Part shown: piece after piece, positions 1 to 10,600 of the stretch
Layout of the letters: the number at the start of each line of letters is the position of its first letter
Numbering within the stretch: position 1 is the first letter of the stretch
Source: Huntiella abstrusa
Lineage: Eukaryota > Ascomycota > Sordariomycetes > Microascales > Ceratocystidaceae
DNA: 64,000 nt
Assembly: GCA_025685495.1 (NCBI GenBank)
Contig: JAJNMT010000131.1
Location: forward strand, 682,001 to 746,000
Reading direction: 5' to 3'
Translations under genes and position numbers: made by a program
Notes under the pieces: model-generated
The model's database searches: none
Seen by the model: only the letters and a program-made list of their open reading frames with translations
What the model was told of the DNA's origin: nothing

Positions 1-105
1 GTGCTTGACGATGTAACCGGTTGAACTTTTCTTCGAGCTCACTCTGCTCTTGTTGCTGCTGCGCTAACTGTTGCTGCTGTGCCAACTGCTGCTGTTGTTG
101 GGCCA

Positions 106-146
<41 letters not shown>

Positions 147-1558
147 AGCTGTTGTTGTTGCTGTAGCTTGGACTGTGCAATCATAGCTTGCAGGGAGAGC
201 TGTGGCTGAGGAGCAGTCTTCATGTTTTTAGGGGGGGGTGTTGCATAACTCAACAAGCCCTGATCCAGATTCGCCTTTTGATGTTGCGGAGGGATAGGTT
301 GAGGATGATGAATGACTGCGGGAGGCGTGGTGTGAATAGGAGGCTGCTCTTCAACTGGAGAAGGCGCCATCGGTGCCTGCGACTGCACGGACGGTTGTGG
401 ACTCGCGTTCGAGGCCATATGACCGTTGGTGTTGCCATTGGCCCCGTTCATCAGCATCGCCATCAGATTAGCAGACTGGGGATCGTTATTCTGTGGGGGC
501 GTAGGAACATGCATGACCTGGTGTTGTTGAGTCCCCGAAGAACCATTGTATGTTTCTGGGTTTATCTTCAACAGCCGCTGGAGGTCAGCACTGGCATCAC
601 GAAGATGTGCCGGCTGGCTGTATTCGTCATAGTGAATAGCCGGAGACACCTGAACATCCGCAAAACTTTCCTCGGGGATCCCATCGGGTGATAGCAAGGT
701 GCCTTCGAGGGGGGCTTGCCGCTTTTGGTCCATGCGTTTTTGCCTTTGTATCCATTTCTTAAGTTGCGCCATAAATGGTGCCACCATATAATACTTGTTA
801 TGAGACGAGGCGCCTTGGTCGTCGTAATTGTTGTTACGCTTCTTAAAAGTAGGAAGCTCTGACATAGGAAACCATTCAATCTTGGAGATCTCCTTCCTCG
901 TCTTGGGCTCAAATGGCGTGTCCATAGGAACGTTACGGAAAACGTACAAGCGTATAGCCTGCTCCCTGATATTGAGCTCGATGTACTTAACGCTTTCGTT
1001 CTCGGGCAGAATGCCGGCCTCTCTTGGATTGAACCCAGTCTCTTCTTCAACCTCACGGATAGCACAATCCAAGTCATCCTCGCTCATGTTGATTTTACCC
1101 CTGGGGAAACTCCAGCTGGCCGTCTTCTTCCATCCTTTGACCAAGACCACATGGTCCATCTCCTTGTTCAAAAGGATGGCGCCGCGGACGGGAATTCGTG
1201 ACTTGTAAGCAAGGAAGTTTTCAAACGCCAATTGGTGTGTTTCTACTGGATAGTCGGCAAAGAGAGGACAGTGTCGGAACATAGCCTCGCTGAACGTTCT
1301 CAGTGACATTGGGGGGAGTGATGAGTCGCTTGGACGGAGGAAATCTTCGTAGAACCATTGTGCTTCTTCAATATGGAAGCATATTCTTTCCATGGATTCC
1401 AAATCTGCATTTGGGAGGTTGATGAGAAATCTGACGCAAAGATCATCCAGACCTACAAACAGACAAGTTGTTAGTTTTATATATTTGGTGGCGCACGTTA
1501 GTGGTGCGGTTTACTCACAATCGCTAAGTTTCTGGTTGATATTTATTTGATGACTCAT
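1..1558 (-). CDS. DCP2: mRNA decapping enzyme subunit 2 (3' end missing)
   Basis: Removes the m7G cap from mRNA in the cytoplasm (P-bodies), normally with Dcp1. Exon 1 is 1558-1519 (13 codons plus 1 nt) and exon 2 runs from 1452 to the window edge. The intron 1453-1518 starts GTGAGT and ends GTAG. The N-terminal helical box (about residues 15-95, with the WFYEDF motif) is followed by the Nudix fold from about residue 99. The Nudix box shows G132, E138, R146, E147, E150, E151 and G153, so all metal-binding glutamates are present. Box B follows, up to about residue 240. The remaining C-terminal tail is low complexity (Pro, Asn, Gln) and ends, as far as visible, in a long glutamine tract. The frame is open to base 1, so the C-terminus lies outside the window. 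Confidence 0.93.
50..175. repeat. CAG/CAA trinucleotide tract in DCP2
   Basis: On the minus strand this is an interrupted run of CAG and CAA codons encoding Gln with a few Ala and Leu. On the plus strand it reads as CTG/TTG repeats. It sits in the disordered C-terminal tail of DCP2 and is a likely length-polymorphic site. Confidence 0.85.
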
Positions 1559-4436
1559 TGTGAAAGACGAGCAATGAAGTTTGATTGAGAGTGGGCTTTG
1601 GAGGGATCAAATCTTCAAAGATTGCGGGTAGGTAGGTATGCGCTGATTGCAGCAAGTCTGTGGACCTCGACTTGGGAAAGAAGATCTCTAGACACGATTG
1701 AAAACCCGATGGCAATGATGTCAAGGCAGTGCGAAGACGTAAGCAATAGTATAAACTCAAGTAAATCAGCCAATTTGATTGAAGGCAGTTACTGAATGCA
1801 AAGAGAGCAACACTATTGATTGTCAATTCGAGTATTGGTGTGTGAAAAGTGCAAAAACGCGCAAGCAGAGAGTGAAGCTTATTTATGTAGATGAAGGCGA
1901 AAAATGGTCGTGGTTGAATGTCGATGGTAGAGGTACAACAGACACTGAAATTGGTAGATGAAGAGAAAAGAAAAAGAAAGGGCAGGTTAAGTTGGCCAGC
2001 AGTCAAGTTGTCACGAATTGGTCAACAAACAGAATGAACCTAGGCTCGTAGAACTGTGGAGTTTGAGGCCGAATTAAGCTTGGACTGGATGTAATGGATG
2101 GGGTAATGGTGGATTGGTTGAAATCGACAACGGACCGTTGTTTCGACCGGGGTTGACGGCTGGGCACCAGATGACGAAGAGTTGGCTGGCAGGTGTTGGT
2201 GCACGTCAACAGTCTAGAAACAGAGAAGTGGATAAGGAGGTTCTGCGGCGAAACCAACGCTCAAAGGCAGCTTTGGGAGATACAATCAAGCCTTGATGAA
2301 CAATAAAATAATGATGGTGAACAATCGAGACAAGGCTGAGGGTTAACCCAGAGCGCGATAAAGGCAGATGGCAGCAAAAAAGACAGAATTGGGCTTAAAC
2401 AAAAACACGCTAGATGATGACTAGACGTCTAGGGTCTAGTCGAGATGCTGAAATTCGAATGGTTTCGCTCACTCAGAATTGGAGTTGAAGGAGAGGGGAT
2501 GTTTGTTGGAGGAGAGAAAGAAACAGAGTTTGACGATGACAGAATGGGCTCATGGGAATTCATAACAGTCTGCTCAGTAATGGCAGTTATGAGCAGAGCT
2601 ATTGCCTTACCAGGGTTTGGGAGAGCAAGATCCCCAGTCAGTTTTGGGAAAGAGCAAAAATTGAGGGAGGGGGTGATATTTCGCTTGGGCTGTATGAGAA
2701 AGTTTGAGAGGAGATTGATGAGGAAGGTTCAGGACGATAAGAAAATTCTACAGAATTCATGAGCGACCCGTGATTTTGCCAGAGATGGAATAATGTGGGG
2801 GTATCATGTCAAGGTCTAATGGGATAACATGCTGTCCGACGCCATGCACTCCCCAAGCCAAGGTGTCTCGTGGCTCCAACCTGCCATGACACTTGACCAA
2901 CGACGTTGATCTGATGCACTGGACTTTGAACGACACTTTGGGTTGGGGAAACAGCCTGAGCCGATTGGGTTTATGTGAGAGGCTGTTTTTTTTCCTGAGA
3001 TTGTACATAATTGTTCAGCTGCCTGTTCAATAAGCCGATCTTTATCGGACATAGAATATGACGTCTACTGTAATAGCACGTCACTAACATGCATCAATAC
3101 TGTGGCAATGGTAGCATCGTATACATCAGTCGAACTACGTATAAAAATTGTGGATTTCTATATAACGGTAAGTGAGGCGATATTTGCCTTGAGTGCTACA
3201 CTGACTCGCTGAGGCCGGTAGTCCCAAAATCGACTTATAATGTGGATATCGCTTGAGGCCGGAAACTTTTTTCACATACAGTGCATGGCAAATTTGATTT
3301 GGTGGCAGCAAACCATTATTGCATCTGCAATCGGTCAAATGATGTCAGTGGAAGGACTGATTTGACCCACAACATTAAGACTTGATGCGGGGAAATTGTG
3401 TTGCGACGCATGCGGTCATGCCACTAAGTTCGGCATATGTGATAAGCACTGGCATAGTTTGGGCACCCATCGGAGACTTTACGAATGGTAGGGTTACATA
3501 AGAGATAGGGTGAACGAGCGGGGGTTACCGTTTACCAAACTAGGGTTAATGTGGCGGCCTCTTTGCCCGCACGTGGGATTGGCTGTGTGGCGTATGACGT
3601 TCACAATTGAGGGCTTCCAGAGGGAACCGATTTTCAGCATGTCTCGGAGTAGCGATGGGGCATTACAGTGATGCCTGACGGCCAACAATGCAAAGATTCC
3701 AGGCGCAGAGCTGAATGGAGCCGTATTTGGATGGAATTTTTGGACGGCACGGAATAGAATGACCATTACATCATAGGCCGTGTTTAGAATGGACTTGGAG
3801 TATATAGATTCCTACTTCGCCAGAGCTAAACGTAATTGTCTTTCAAAAATCTTGCACCTTATCCTTTATCGAATCTAGTCCCACTAGCAAATACTGTTTT
3901 TGCCATTGCGAACTTTTACGAACAAGATCTTTGGCCTTGTTTTTGCCTTCCAACAAATCTATTCTCGAAAATCTCCTTTGACCCTCGGCGTGCCAACATC
4001 CACCAATTCTTTGCGTGTATCAAAGCCAAGAATTTCCGTGCAACCTTAAGCGCTGCCTTTGAGAACCCCCGACATAATAGCCGCCCTTTGAGCTGTAATT
4101 GGGTGTAGACGCCGCTTTTTTTTGGTGACCTCAAAGCCAGTCGTCTTCAAAGCAGCTCAGCCACTGTCGCTTTCAGCAGACATCCACTTAGAAGCCATAA
4201 AATCACTGATATTCCAGACAAGGGCCCGAAATATACGCGGCTAATCATTTGGTTATAAGCAAGCCATTTCGTCTGATAGAATTACCGTATTGATTCTCTC
4301 GTGCCGTCCGTTCCGGTTTTTCTTGAAGCATCGGTAGTTTTACACTCTATTTGCCTTGTACTTTCTACATTTGGAAAATTATCATCCCATCCCGCTTACA
4401 AAGTATCGGAGTTTTACCGCAAACCCGACAATTACC
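1559..4436. other. intergenic, 2.9 kb
   Basis: Lies between the divergent DCP2 (-) and DUF4112 (+) genes and must hold both promoters. Only short ORFs without recognisable domains are seen. A perfect 12-bp palindrome containing GACGTC lies at 2421-2432. A TATATA motif lies at 3801-3806, about 630 bp before the next start codon. No RNA gene or element was recognised. Confidence 0.6.
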
Positions 4437-5470
4437 ATGTCTGGATTCATTGCGAAATACGTGGGGAAAAAGATTCTGGGAGAGTCTATCTCGAACAAAT
4501 TTGGGACAGAGGTGAGTTCAATTATCGCCATCGGGCCATCTAGACCTTTGGTATCCACTTTATCGGTGCTTGTTCCTAATTAGTCAAATGCAGGACCCAT
4601 ACTTCGAGTCTGTCCCGGCCACCCGTCTTGATGGACGTCCGGGTAAGCCTACTAAACGCAAAAAGGCCACTCCTCCCGGAATCTCAGACCATGACGCCAA
4701 GGTTCTTACTAAGGTCAAACGTCGGGCCTATAGATTAGATATGTGCTTATTCAACTGCTGCGGTATCCGTTTTGGGTGGAGTAGCGTAATTGGCATAATT
4801 CCAGCGTAAGTTTCGCCACTAACTTGAGCTAGTACTCAAGTGGTCTGTTTTTAGAAACATAGCTCTACCTTTCCCCGCACATGGATGAAGCAAAACTGAC
4901 CTATTTGACAGTATCGGTGATGTCATAGACGCGCTATTCGCCCTTATGGTCTTGCGCACTTGTGGTCAGATAGAGGGGGGGCTTCCCGTCCAGTTGCGAG
5001 CTCGCATGATGCTCAACATTGTCGTTGATTTCGCTGTCGGATTGGTACCATTTCTTGGAGACGTTGCCGACGCTCTCTTCCGCGCCAACACACGTAATGC
5101 AGCTCTACTGGAAGCTCATCTGAGAGAAGTAGGCAAGAAGAATTTGCGTAAGAGTGGTCTCCCAATTCCGGACGTGGATCCTTCTGACCCAAGTGTCTAC
5201 GACCGGCAAGAATCCCCCGCATATAGTCCTGAGCGGAGACAACCGGCACCAGTTGAGGAAATGCATTCTGGGCGGGGATGGACTGGAAGATCCCGTGAAG
5301 CTGATGTCGAGGAAGGGCGTGGGACAATTCGGGACAAACGTGGAGGTGGCAACCGGGAAGAACATAGCTACCAAAAGCGGGAGGACAGAGAGTCCAGAAG
5401 GAAGGAAAGGCAGAACTATCAACCGGAAGGGCGGGATAACGGGCGGTCTCGAAGCAACAGGAGACGCTAG
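4437..5470 (+). CDS. DUF4112 family protein
   Basis: Three exons: 4437-4511, 4594-4805 and 4912-5470, giving 281 aa. Intron 1 (4512-4593) starts GTGAGT and intron 2 (4806-4911) starts GTAAGT; both end in CAG and phases match. The middle of the protein (about residues 60-175) has two small hydrophobic Gly/Pro-containing hairpins. The first has the pattern IIPAIGDVIDALFA and the second LVPFLGDVADALFRAN. This paired motif is typical of the DUF4112 family, whose function is unknown. The last ~95 residues are charged and rich in Arg, Glu and Gly, probably disordered. The start was chosen because it lies in a good context and gives a continuous frame through both introns. Membrane association is inferred from the hydrophobic hairpins only. 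Confidence 0.85.
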
Positions 5471-5624
5471 ATAGACCAAATACATTTGGTCTTGAAGGAC
5501 CATGTTTTACTGACGTGCTGCTAGATACCAATAGTGACGGCAAAGGATCTAAATGATGTAAGACTTATGTGCGTTTTAGAGCTATTGCCAGTATTTTCTG
5601 GATTCGGAGGTGAGATCTCGAGTG

Positions 5625-5630
5625 TATAAG
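5625..5630 (+). promoter_or_regulatory. TATA-like box of the KR-repeat/esterase gene
   Basis: TATAAG lies 120 bp before the ATG at 5750, followed by a pyrimidine-rich leader. The spacing supports 5750 as the true start, with a 5' UTR of roughly 90 nt. Confidence 0.45.
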
Positions 5631-5749
5631 AAGGCCCTCAGTTTCCGCGAGAATTTTACTTTCAAAATCTCTTTTCCTCTTTACCACTTCGCATACACAC
5701 AAGCCCAGTCGTCGATTTCATTTCCCATTTCCATTTCTTATCATTCAAA

Positions 5750-7995
5750 ATGCCCGCGCTTTCTTCCTACGGCGTTGCTCCCTTGGGCACTTCGGCCTCG
5801 GTCGGCTCCACTGTCACCGCCACTGTCACCACCACCGTCACCGCCATTCCCTACTCCGGCGTCACTAGCAGCAGTGTTCCCACCATCGATGTCACTCCTT
5901 CCCCCGCCCCCGACACCACCTACGGACTTACCCAGGACGAGCTCACTGATGCCATCTCGAGCTACGCCCCCGACCCCGAAGTAGCTCCCAAGCCCACTGT
6001 CGCCGGAAGCTACGGCAAGCGTGATGTCTACTACAACGCTGGCAACGGTACCCACGACGCCGAGCCCACTGGTTACGAGAAGCGTGACGGTGCCGCCCAC
6101 CCCACCGCCACCGGTCACTACGTCAAGCGCGGCGCTGCTGCCCCCACCGGCACCGGCTCTTACGGCAAGCGCTTCGCCTTCTACGACGCCGGCAACGGTA
6201 CCCACGACGCTGAGCCCACCGGCTACGAGAAGCGTGACGGCGCTGCTAAGCCCACTGCCACCGGCCACTACGTCAAGCGCGGCGCTGCTGCTCCCACCGG
6301 CACCGGCTCTTACGGCAAGCGCTTCTTCTACGACGCTGGCAACGGTACCCACGACGCCGAGCCCACCGGTTATGAGAAGCGTGACGGCGCTGCTAAGCCC
6401 ACCGCCACCGGCCACTACGTCAAGCGCGGCGCCGCTGCTCCCACCGGCACTGGCTCCTACGGCAAGCGCTTCTTCTTCGACGCCGGCAACGGTACCCACG
6501 ACGCTGAGCCCACTGGTTACGAGAAGCGTGACGGTGCTGCCAAGCCCACCGCCACCGGCCACTACGTTAAGCGCGGCGCCGCTGCTCCCACCGGCACTGG
6601 CTCTTACGGCAAGCGCTTCTTCTACGACGCTGGCAACGGCACCCACGACGCTGAGCCCACCGGTTACGAGAAGCGTGACGGTGCTGCTAAGCCCACTGCC
6701 ACCGGTCACTACGTCAAGCGCGGCGCTGCTGCCCCCACCGGCACCGGCTCTTACGGCAAGCGCTTCTCCTTCTTCGACGCCGGCAACGGCACCCACGACG
6801 CTGAGCCCACCGGTTACGAGAAGCGTGACGGTGCTGCTAAGCCCACCGCCACCGGCTACTACGCTAAGCGTGCTGAGGGCACTGGTGTCCCTTCCTACAA
6901 CGGCACCTATGTCACCATCCCCGGGTAAGTTTTTTCCTAAATCCAGCTAGTTCGGTCTTATGTCTTTGAGAGCCTACCGGGTGACCGGTTGGTGAAGCAT
7001 TTGATGCCAGAACGCATTTTGGCAGGGCATCTATCGACATCGGATGACCCCATTGGATCCCCCTTAAAAAGGCGAGGGTTGAGTATACTGACACCATAGG
7101 ACCGACAGCTCTGATTAAAGGGCCACTTTACTTATCTAGAATGCATATATACTGATACTTCCCTGGTAGGTTTCCCAAAGCTCCCCACCACTTCCCCCTC
7201 AAACGGGCTGGCGCCTCTCACGGATGCAGAGCGCCTGGGAAACTCCCCGAGACTGTGACGCTGACCATTCCAGGCCAAATCACTCCTCGCCAATTCCACA
7301 TTCGTTACCCTCCTAACTACAACCCTCGTAAGCAGTACAAGCTCGTTGTCCTTCTCCACGCCTTCCGTGCCTCGCACAACCACGTCAAGGACGGTGTGGA
7401 TGGCTACGATGCTTGGTACGGCTTCCCCGAGCAGAGCGAGATTGCCGATTTAGAGACTGTTTACATTGCTCCTAACGGGATTGCTGCTAGCTGGTTTAAT
7501 GTGAACGGTATTGACACTCGGTTCATCAAGACAGCGATCCAGACTGTGGAGGAAAACATGTGCATCGACCGGTCTCAACGTTTTCTTCACGGCTACAGCT
7601 TTGGGTCGTCTATGACTTACTCATTGGCTTGCGCAATGGGTGATCAGTTTGCAGCAATCTCTGGATGGTCTGGGGCCGCGATTTCGGGTTGTCCTAGCGG
7701 TCAGCCCATGCCTGTTGCCTTCATCGGTCAGCACGGTACTGAAGATACGGTCTTGGATATTTCGCTGGGTCGTGAGATCCGTGACAAGTATTTGGAGGTT
7801 AATGAGTGCAAGGCTAAGAAGTTCCCCACGGTAAGTAAGGAGGGCGGTCACCGTACTGTCGAGTATGAGTGTAAGAAGAACCCGGTTGTCTGGTCTGAGT
7901 TCGAGGGTAAACACACGCAACACCCGAAGGACGAAGGCGAGGAGACTTCTTGGTCGCCAGAGACAGTCTGGGACTTCTTTACTCGCTTCTTCTAA
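5750..7995 (+). CDS. Kex2-processed repeat precursor fused to CE1-type esterase
   Basis: Two exons, 5750-6924 and 7170-7995, give 666 aa; the split glycine codon (GG/G) keeps phase. Residues 1-91 are a Ser/Thr/Pro-rich leader ending in the first KR. Six tandem units follow, each offering three KR-ended peptides: one with DAGNGTHDAEPTGYEKR, one with PTATGHYVKR and one with PTGTGSYGKR. The last KR is 403-404. Directly after it, residues 405-666 are an esterase of the feruloyl-esterase/PHB-depolymerase type. It starts AGASHGC, as mature members do, and has the nucleophile motif GYSFG (Ser535) and a C-terminal histidine in a GKHTQHP segment. The esterase frame has a stop at 7153 and no ATG of its own, which argues for the fusion. 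No clear signal peptide is visible. Substrate is unknown; secretion and Kex2 cleavage are inferred. Confidence 0.8.
6023..6868 (+). repeat. six tandem ~145-bp coding repeats
   Basis: Six copies of a unit of about 48-50 codons (the last lacking the third peptide) with very similar DNA sequence, differing mostly at third codon positions and in the 3-5 residue head (DVYY, FAFY, FFY, FFF, FFY, FSFF). The tract is GC-rich with many C-ending codons. It explains the long spurious antisense frames over this area. Confidence 0.9.
6925..7169 (+). other. 245-nt intron joining repeat and esterase exons
   Basis: Starts GTAAGT at 6925 and ends GGTAG at 7169, with a CTGAT branch-like site near 7152. It is 3-5 times longer than most introns here. 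Its second to fourth bases (TAA, 6926-6928) make an in-frame stop, so an unspliced transcript encodes a repeat-only protein of 392 aa. Confidence 0.7.
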
Positions 7996-8707
7996 TTGTA
8001 TCGTGGGTTCTTTTTGTGTTGGTTTTTGTTTCAAAAGTTGGGAAATTGGCAGTGATTTTTAGCAAGGAGTTTCGGTAGCTTTTCTAGATAGGGCCCAAAA
8101 GTATGATTTTTTTTGTTTTTTGAACTATGTGGGTGGTGATGATAGTTGTGAATGTTACAGTTACACGGCATATTTGTGAATATTTGTTATAGGGTCCTAT
8201 AGGGTCGTCAGATGTCAATTGGACGCTGAGTTGCCCCGCCGGAGCCGGGACAGTGCACACCCCCACCAAAGCCAGAAAACCGTAACGAATAGCTCTGCTG
8301 AAAAGGGCCAAGACCAGGTGATGAACCCACCACCAATCATATCTTTGTGGCTCGTGTTTCACAGGTTGGTCGGATATCGTCACTGCTGTCACCTTCGACA
8401 CCCGGACTTTCCCTGTTAATCCCACGTCGGATATCGCTCAGATGTGCTGTGCGATAGCCGACGGGCGGTGTTAATGCTCTGCACGATATGCGGACGAGTT
8501 CCGGACTTAGTAAATGTTTAAAAAGTGTACATACCCGTATTTTGATCTTGGAGTGTGAGAAACACAGATAACGAAAGACATGTTGTTTCTCTGGACCTTG
8601 AAATAAAACCCTCGTGACCCATTTCAATTCGGGGTTTACTTACTTCTGTTTATCCCCATTAAACGGTTCTAATCCTCTTTTTTTCACATTACATCAATCG
8701 TCACAAA
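7996..8707. other. intergenic, 0.7 kb
   Basis: 3' flank of the repeat/esterase gene and promoter of DPL1. The last ~60 bp before the DPL1 start are pyrimidine-rich. Nothing else was recognised. Confidence 0.6.
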
Positions 8708-10455
8708 ATGTCCGGTGCCGTCGTCCTTCCCGAGGCTGTCAAACAGACCCTCCATTTCCTTCTTACACGCCGTCCACAACGCGCTGCTGATGTCCTTTCA
8801 TTTGACGGGTAATATTTCTTCAACTCCGCATAAAACCCAGTCCAGCTAACCCTCCCAGTGTCCGTAACCTCGTCTTCTTCTTTTTTCTTTTCAAATGGTC
8901 CCGTCGGGCTTTCTACCAGCTTAAAGGCCGCGGTCCCATTGGCACCGCCATAGAAGCTTATAATGATATTCGCCGTGTCCTCTATGGTTATCTCCTCCGC
9001 ACACCAACCGTCCGTCGCCAAGTTGAAAAGGATGTCACCGAGGCCCTCAGCAAGTTGGAGTCCAAACTTGTCCCTACCGGACTTAGTCGTAACACCGTCC
9101 TCCCCACCAGAGGTCTCAAGGACGATGCTTTGCTTGCCGAACTTGAGCGTCTTGCAACCATGGACCACACGCGCTGGGAAGACGGGTATGTCTCAGGTGC
9201 CGTCTACCACGGTGAAGATGCCTTGATTAAACTCCAGACAGAGGCCTACGGTAAATTCACCGTTGCTAATCCTATCCACCCCGATGTTTTCCCTGGTGTC
9301 CGCAAGATGGAAGCAGAGGTAGTCGCAATGGTTCTTTCACTTTTCCACGCACCTGAGGGTGCGGCTGGTGTTACTTCGTCTGGTGGTACGGATAGTATCC
9401 TTATGGCGTGTCTCGCTGCCCGCCAGCGCGGACTTGTCGAGCGTGGTATTACCGAGCCGGAGATGATTCTCCCCGAGACAGCCCACGTTGCTTTCCGTAA
9501 GGCTTGTGACTACTTCAAGATTAAAATGCATCTTGTCGCTTGCCCAGCTCCCTCCCACCAAGTCGACATTTCTGCTGTCCGTCGTCTAATCAACGGTAAC
9601 ACTGTCCTCCTTGTTGGGTCCGCACCAAACTTCCCTCACGGTATCATCGATGACATCTCTGCCCTTTCAGCGCTTGCCGTGAAGAATAATACCTGTCTCC
9701 ACGTTGATTGCTGCCTCGGATCCTTCCTTGTCCCCTTCCTCGAACAAGCTGGTTTCAAGGCTCCACTGTTTGATTTCCAACTACCCGGTGTCACGTCCAT
9801 TTCATGTGACACGCACAAGTACGGGTTTGCCCCCAAGGGTAACTCCACCGTTCTTTACCGGACGGCCCGACTCCGCAATTTCCAGTACTACGTTTCCCCA
9901 GATTGGAGTGGTGGTGTCTATGCCTCACCAGGTCTTGCAGGTAGTCGGCCCGGTGCTCTTATTGCCGGATGCTGGACGAGTATGATGAGTGTTGGCCAAG
10001 ACGGCTATCTCGCCGCCTGCAAAGCCATCGTCGGAACAGCCCGGGGCATCCAGAACGTAATTGAGACCAACGAGGTTCTCTCTAAGGAACTCTCCATCAT
10101 TGGTGACCCAGTCGTTTCAGTTGTTGCCTTCCGCGCGAATACCTTGAACACATATGACATTGCTGATGCTATGTCCGCTCGCGGCTGGCATCTTAACTCG
10201 CTTCAAAACCCACCGGCTATCCACGTTGCTGTAACGATGCCGATTACCAAGGTATGGGAGAGGCTTGTGAAAGATCTCGAAGAGGTTGTTGTAGCCGAGA
10301 AGGAGAAAGAGGCTGCTTTGGTGGCTCAAGGAAAGGGTGCCAAGAAACCACAGGGTGATTCGGCAGTCTTGTATGGTGTCGCGGGGTCGTTGCCCAATAA
10401 GAGTGTGGTAGTGGAATTGGCCCAAGGTTTCTTGGATTTGCTTTACAAGGCTTAA
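8708..10455 (+). CDS. DPL1: sphingosine-1-phosphate lyase (dihydrosphingosine phosphate lyase)
   Basis: PLP-dependent lyase that splits phosphorylated long-chain bases into phosphoethanolamine and a fatty aldehyde at the endoplasmic reticulum. This is the exit step of sphingolipid breakdown. Exons 8708-8808 and 8859-10455 give 565 aa, close to the usual fungal length. The 50-nt intron ends CCCAG with a GCTAAC branch site. A hydrophobic segment (about residues 35-50, Val/Leu/Phe-rich) just after the splice join is the expected N-terminal membrane anchor. The group-II decarboxylase fold follows. The PLP lysine is K354 in the motif CDTHKYG, and the SSGGTDS phosphate-binding loop is present upstream. 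It runs towards the next gene, which ends 145 bp away on the other strand. Confidence 0.95.
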
Positions 10456-10600
10456 TAGTTGGGAGAATAGTCAAGACGGTTATCTTGTTTGTATTTATAG
10501 CACATATAGTAGCACATTAGTACCGTGATAAATAACTCAATGGGTATCATAAATCATAAAATCATCATCCATGGGCGTATGGTCTCTGTACAGCCCATCC

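Noticed and set aside
21..209. Plus-strand poly-Cys frame
   Set aside because: Reverse strand of the DCP2 glutamine tract.
3836..4134. Overlapping frames on both strands before the DUF4112 gene
   Set aside because: Plus-strand frame lacks an ATG start; neither has a domain.
5741..6796. 351-codon antisense frame rich in Val, Gly and Ala
   Set aside because: It is the reverse complement of the KR-repeat exon; its periodicity only mirrors the repeats, and the sense strand has KR sites and correct splicing.
6023..6868. CRISPR-like regular repeat
   Set aside because: The repeats are coding, contiguous and lack unique spacers; the genome is eukaryotic.
7831..7836. GTAAGT inside the esterase exon as a possible intron start
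   Set aside because: The downstream reading frame (YECKKNPVVW, GKHTQHP, WDFFTRFF) is conserved esterase sequence and needs no splicing.
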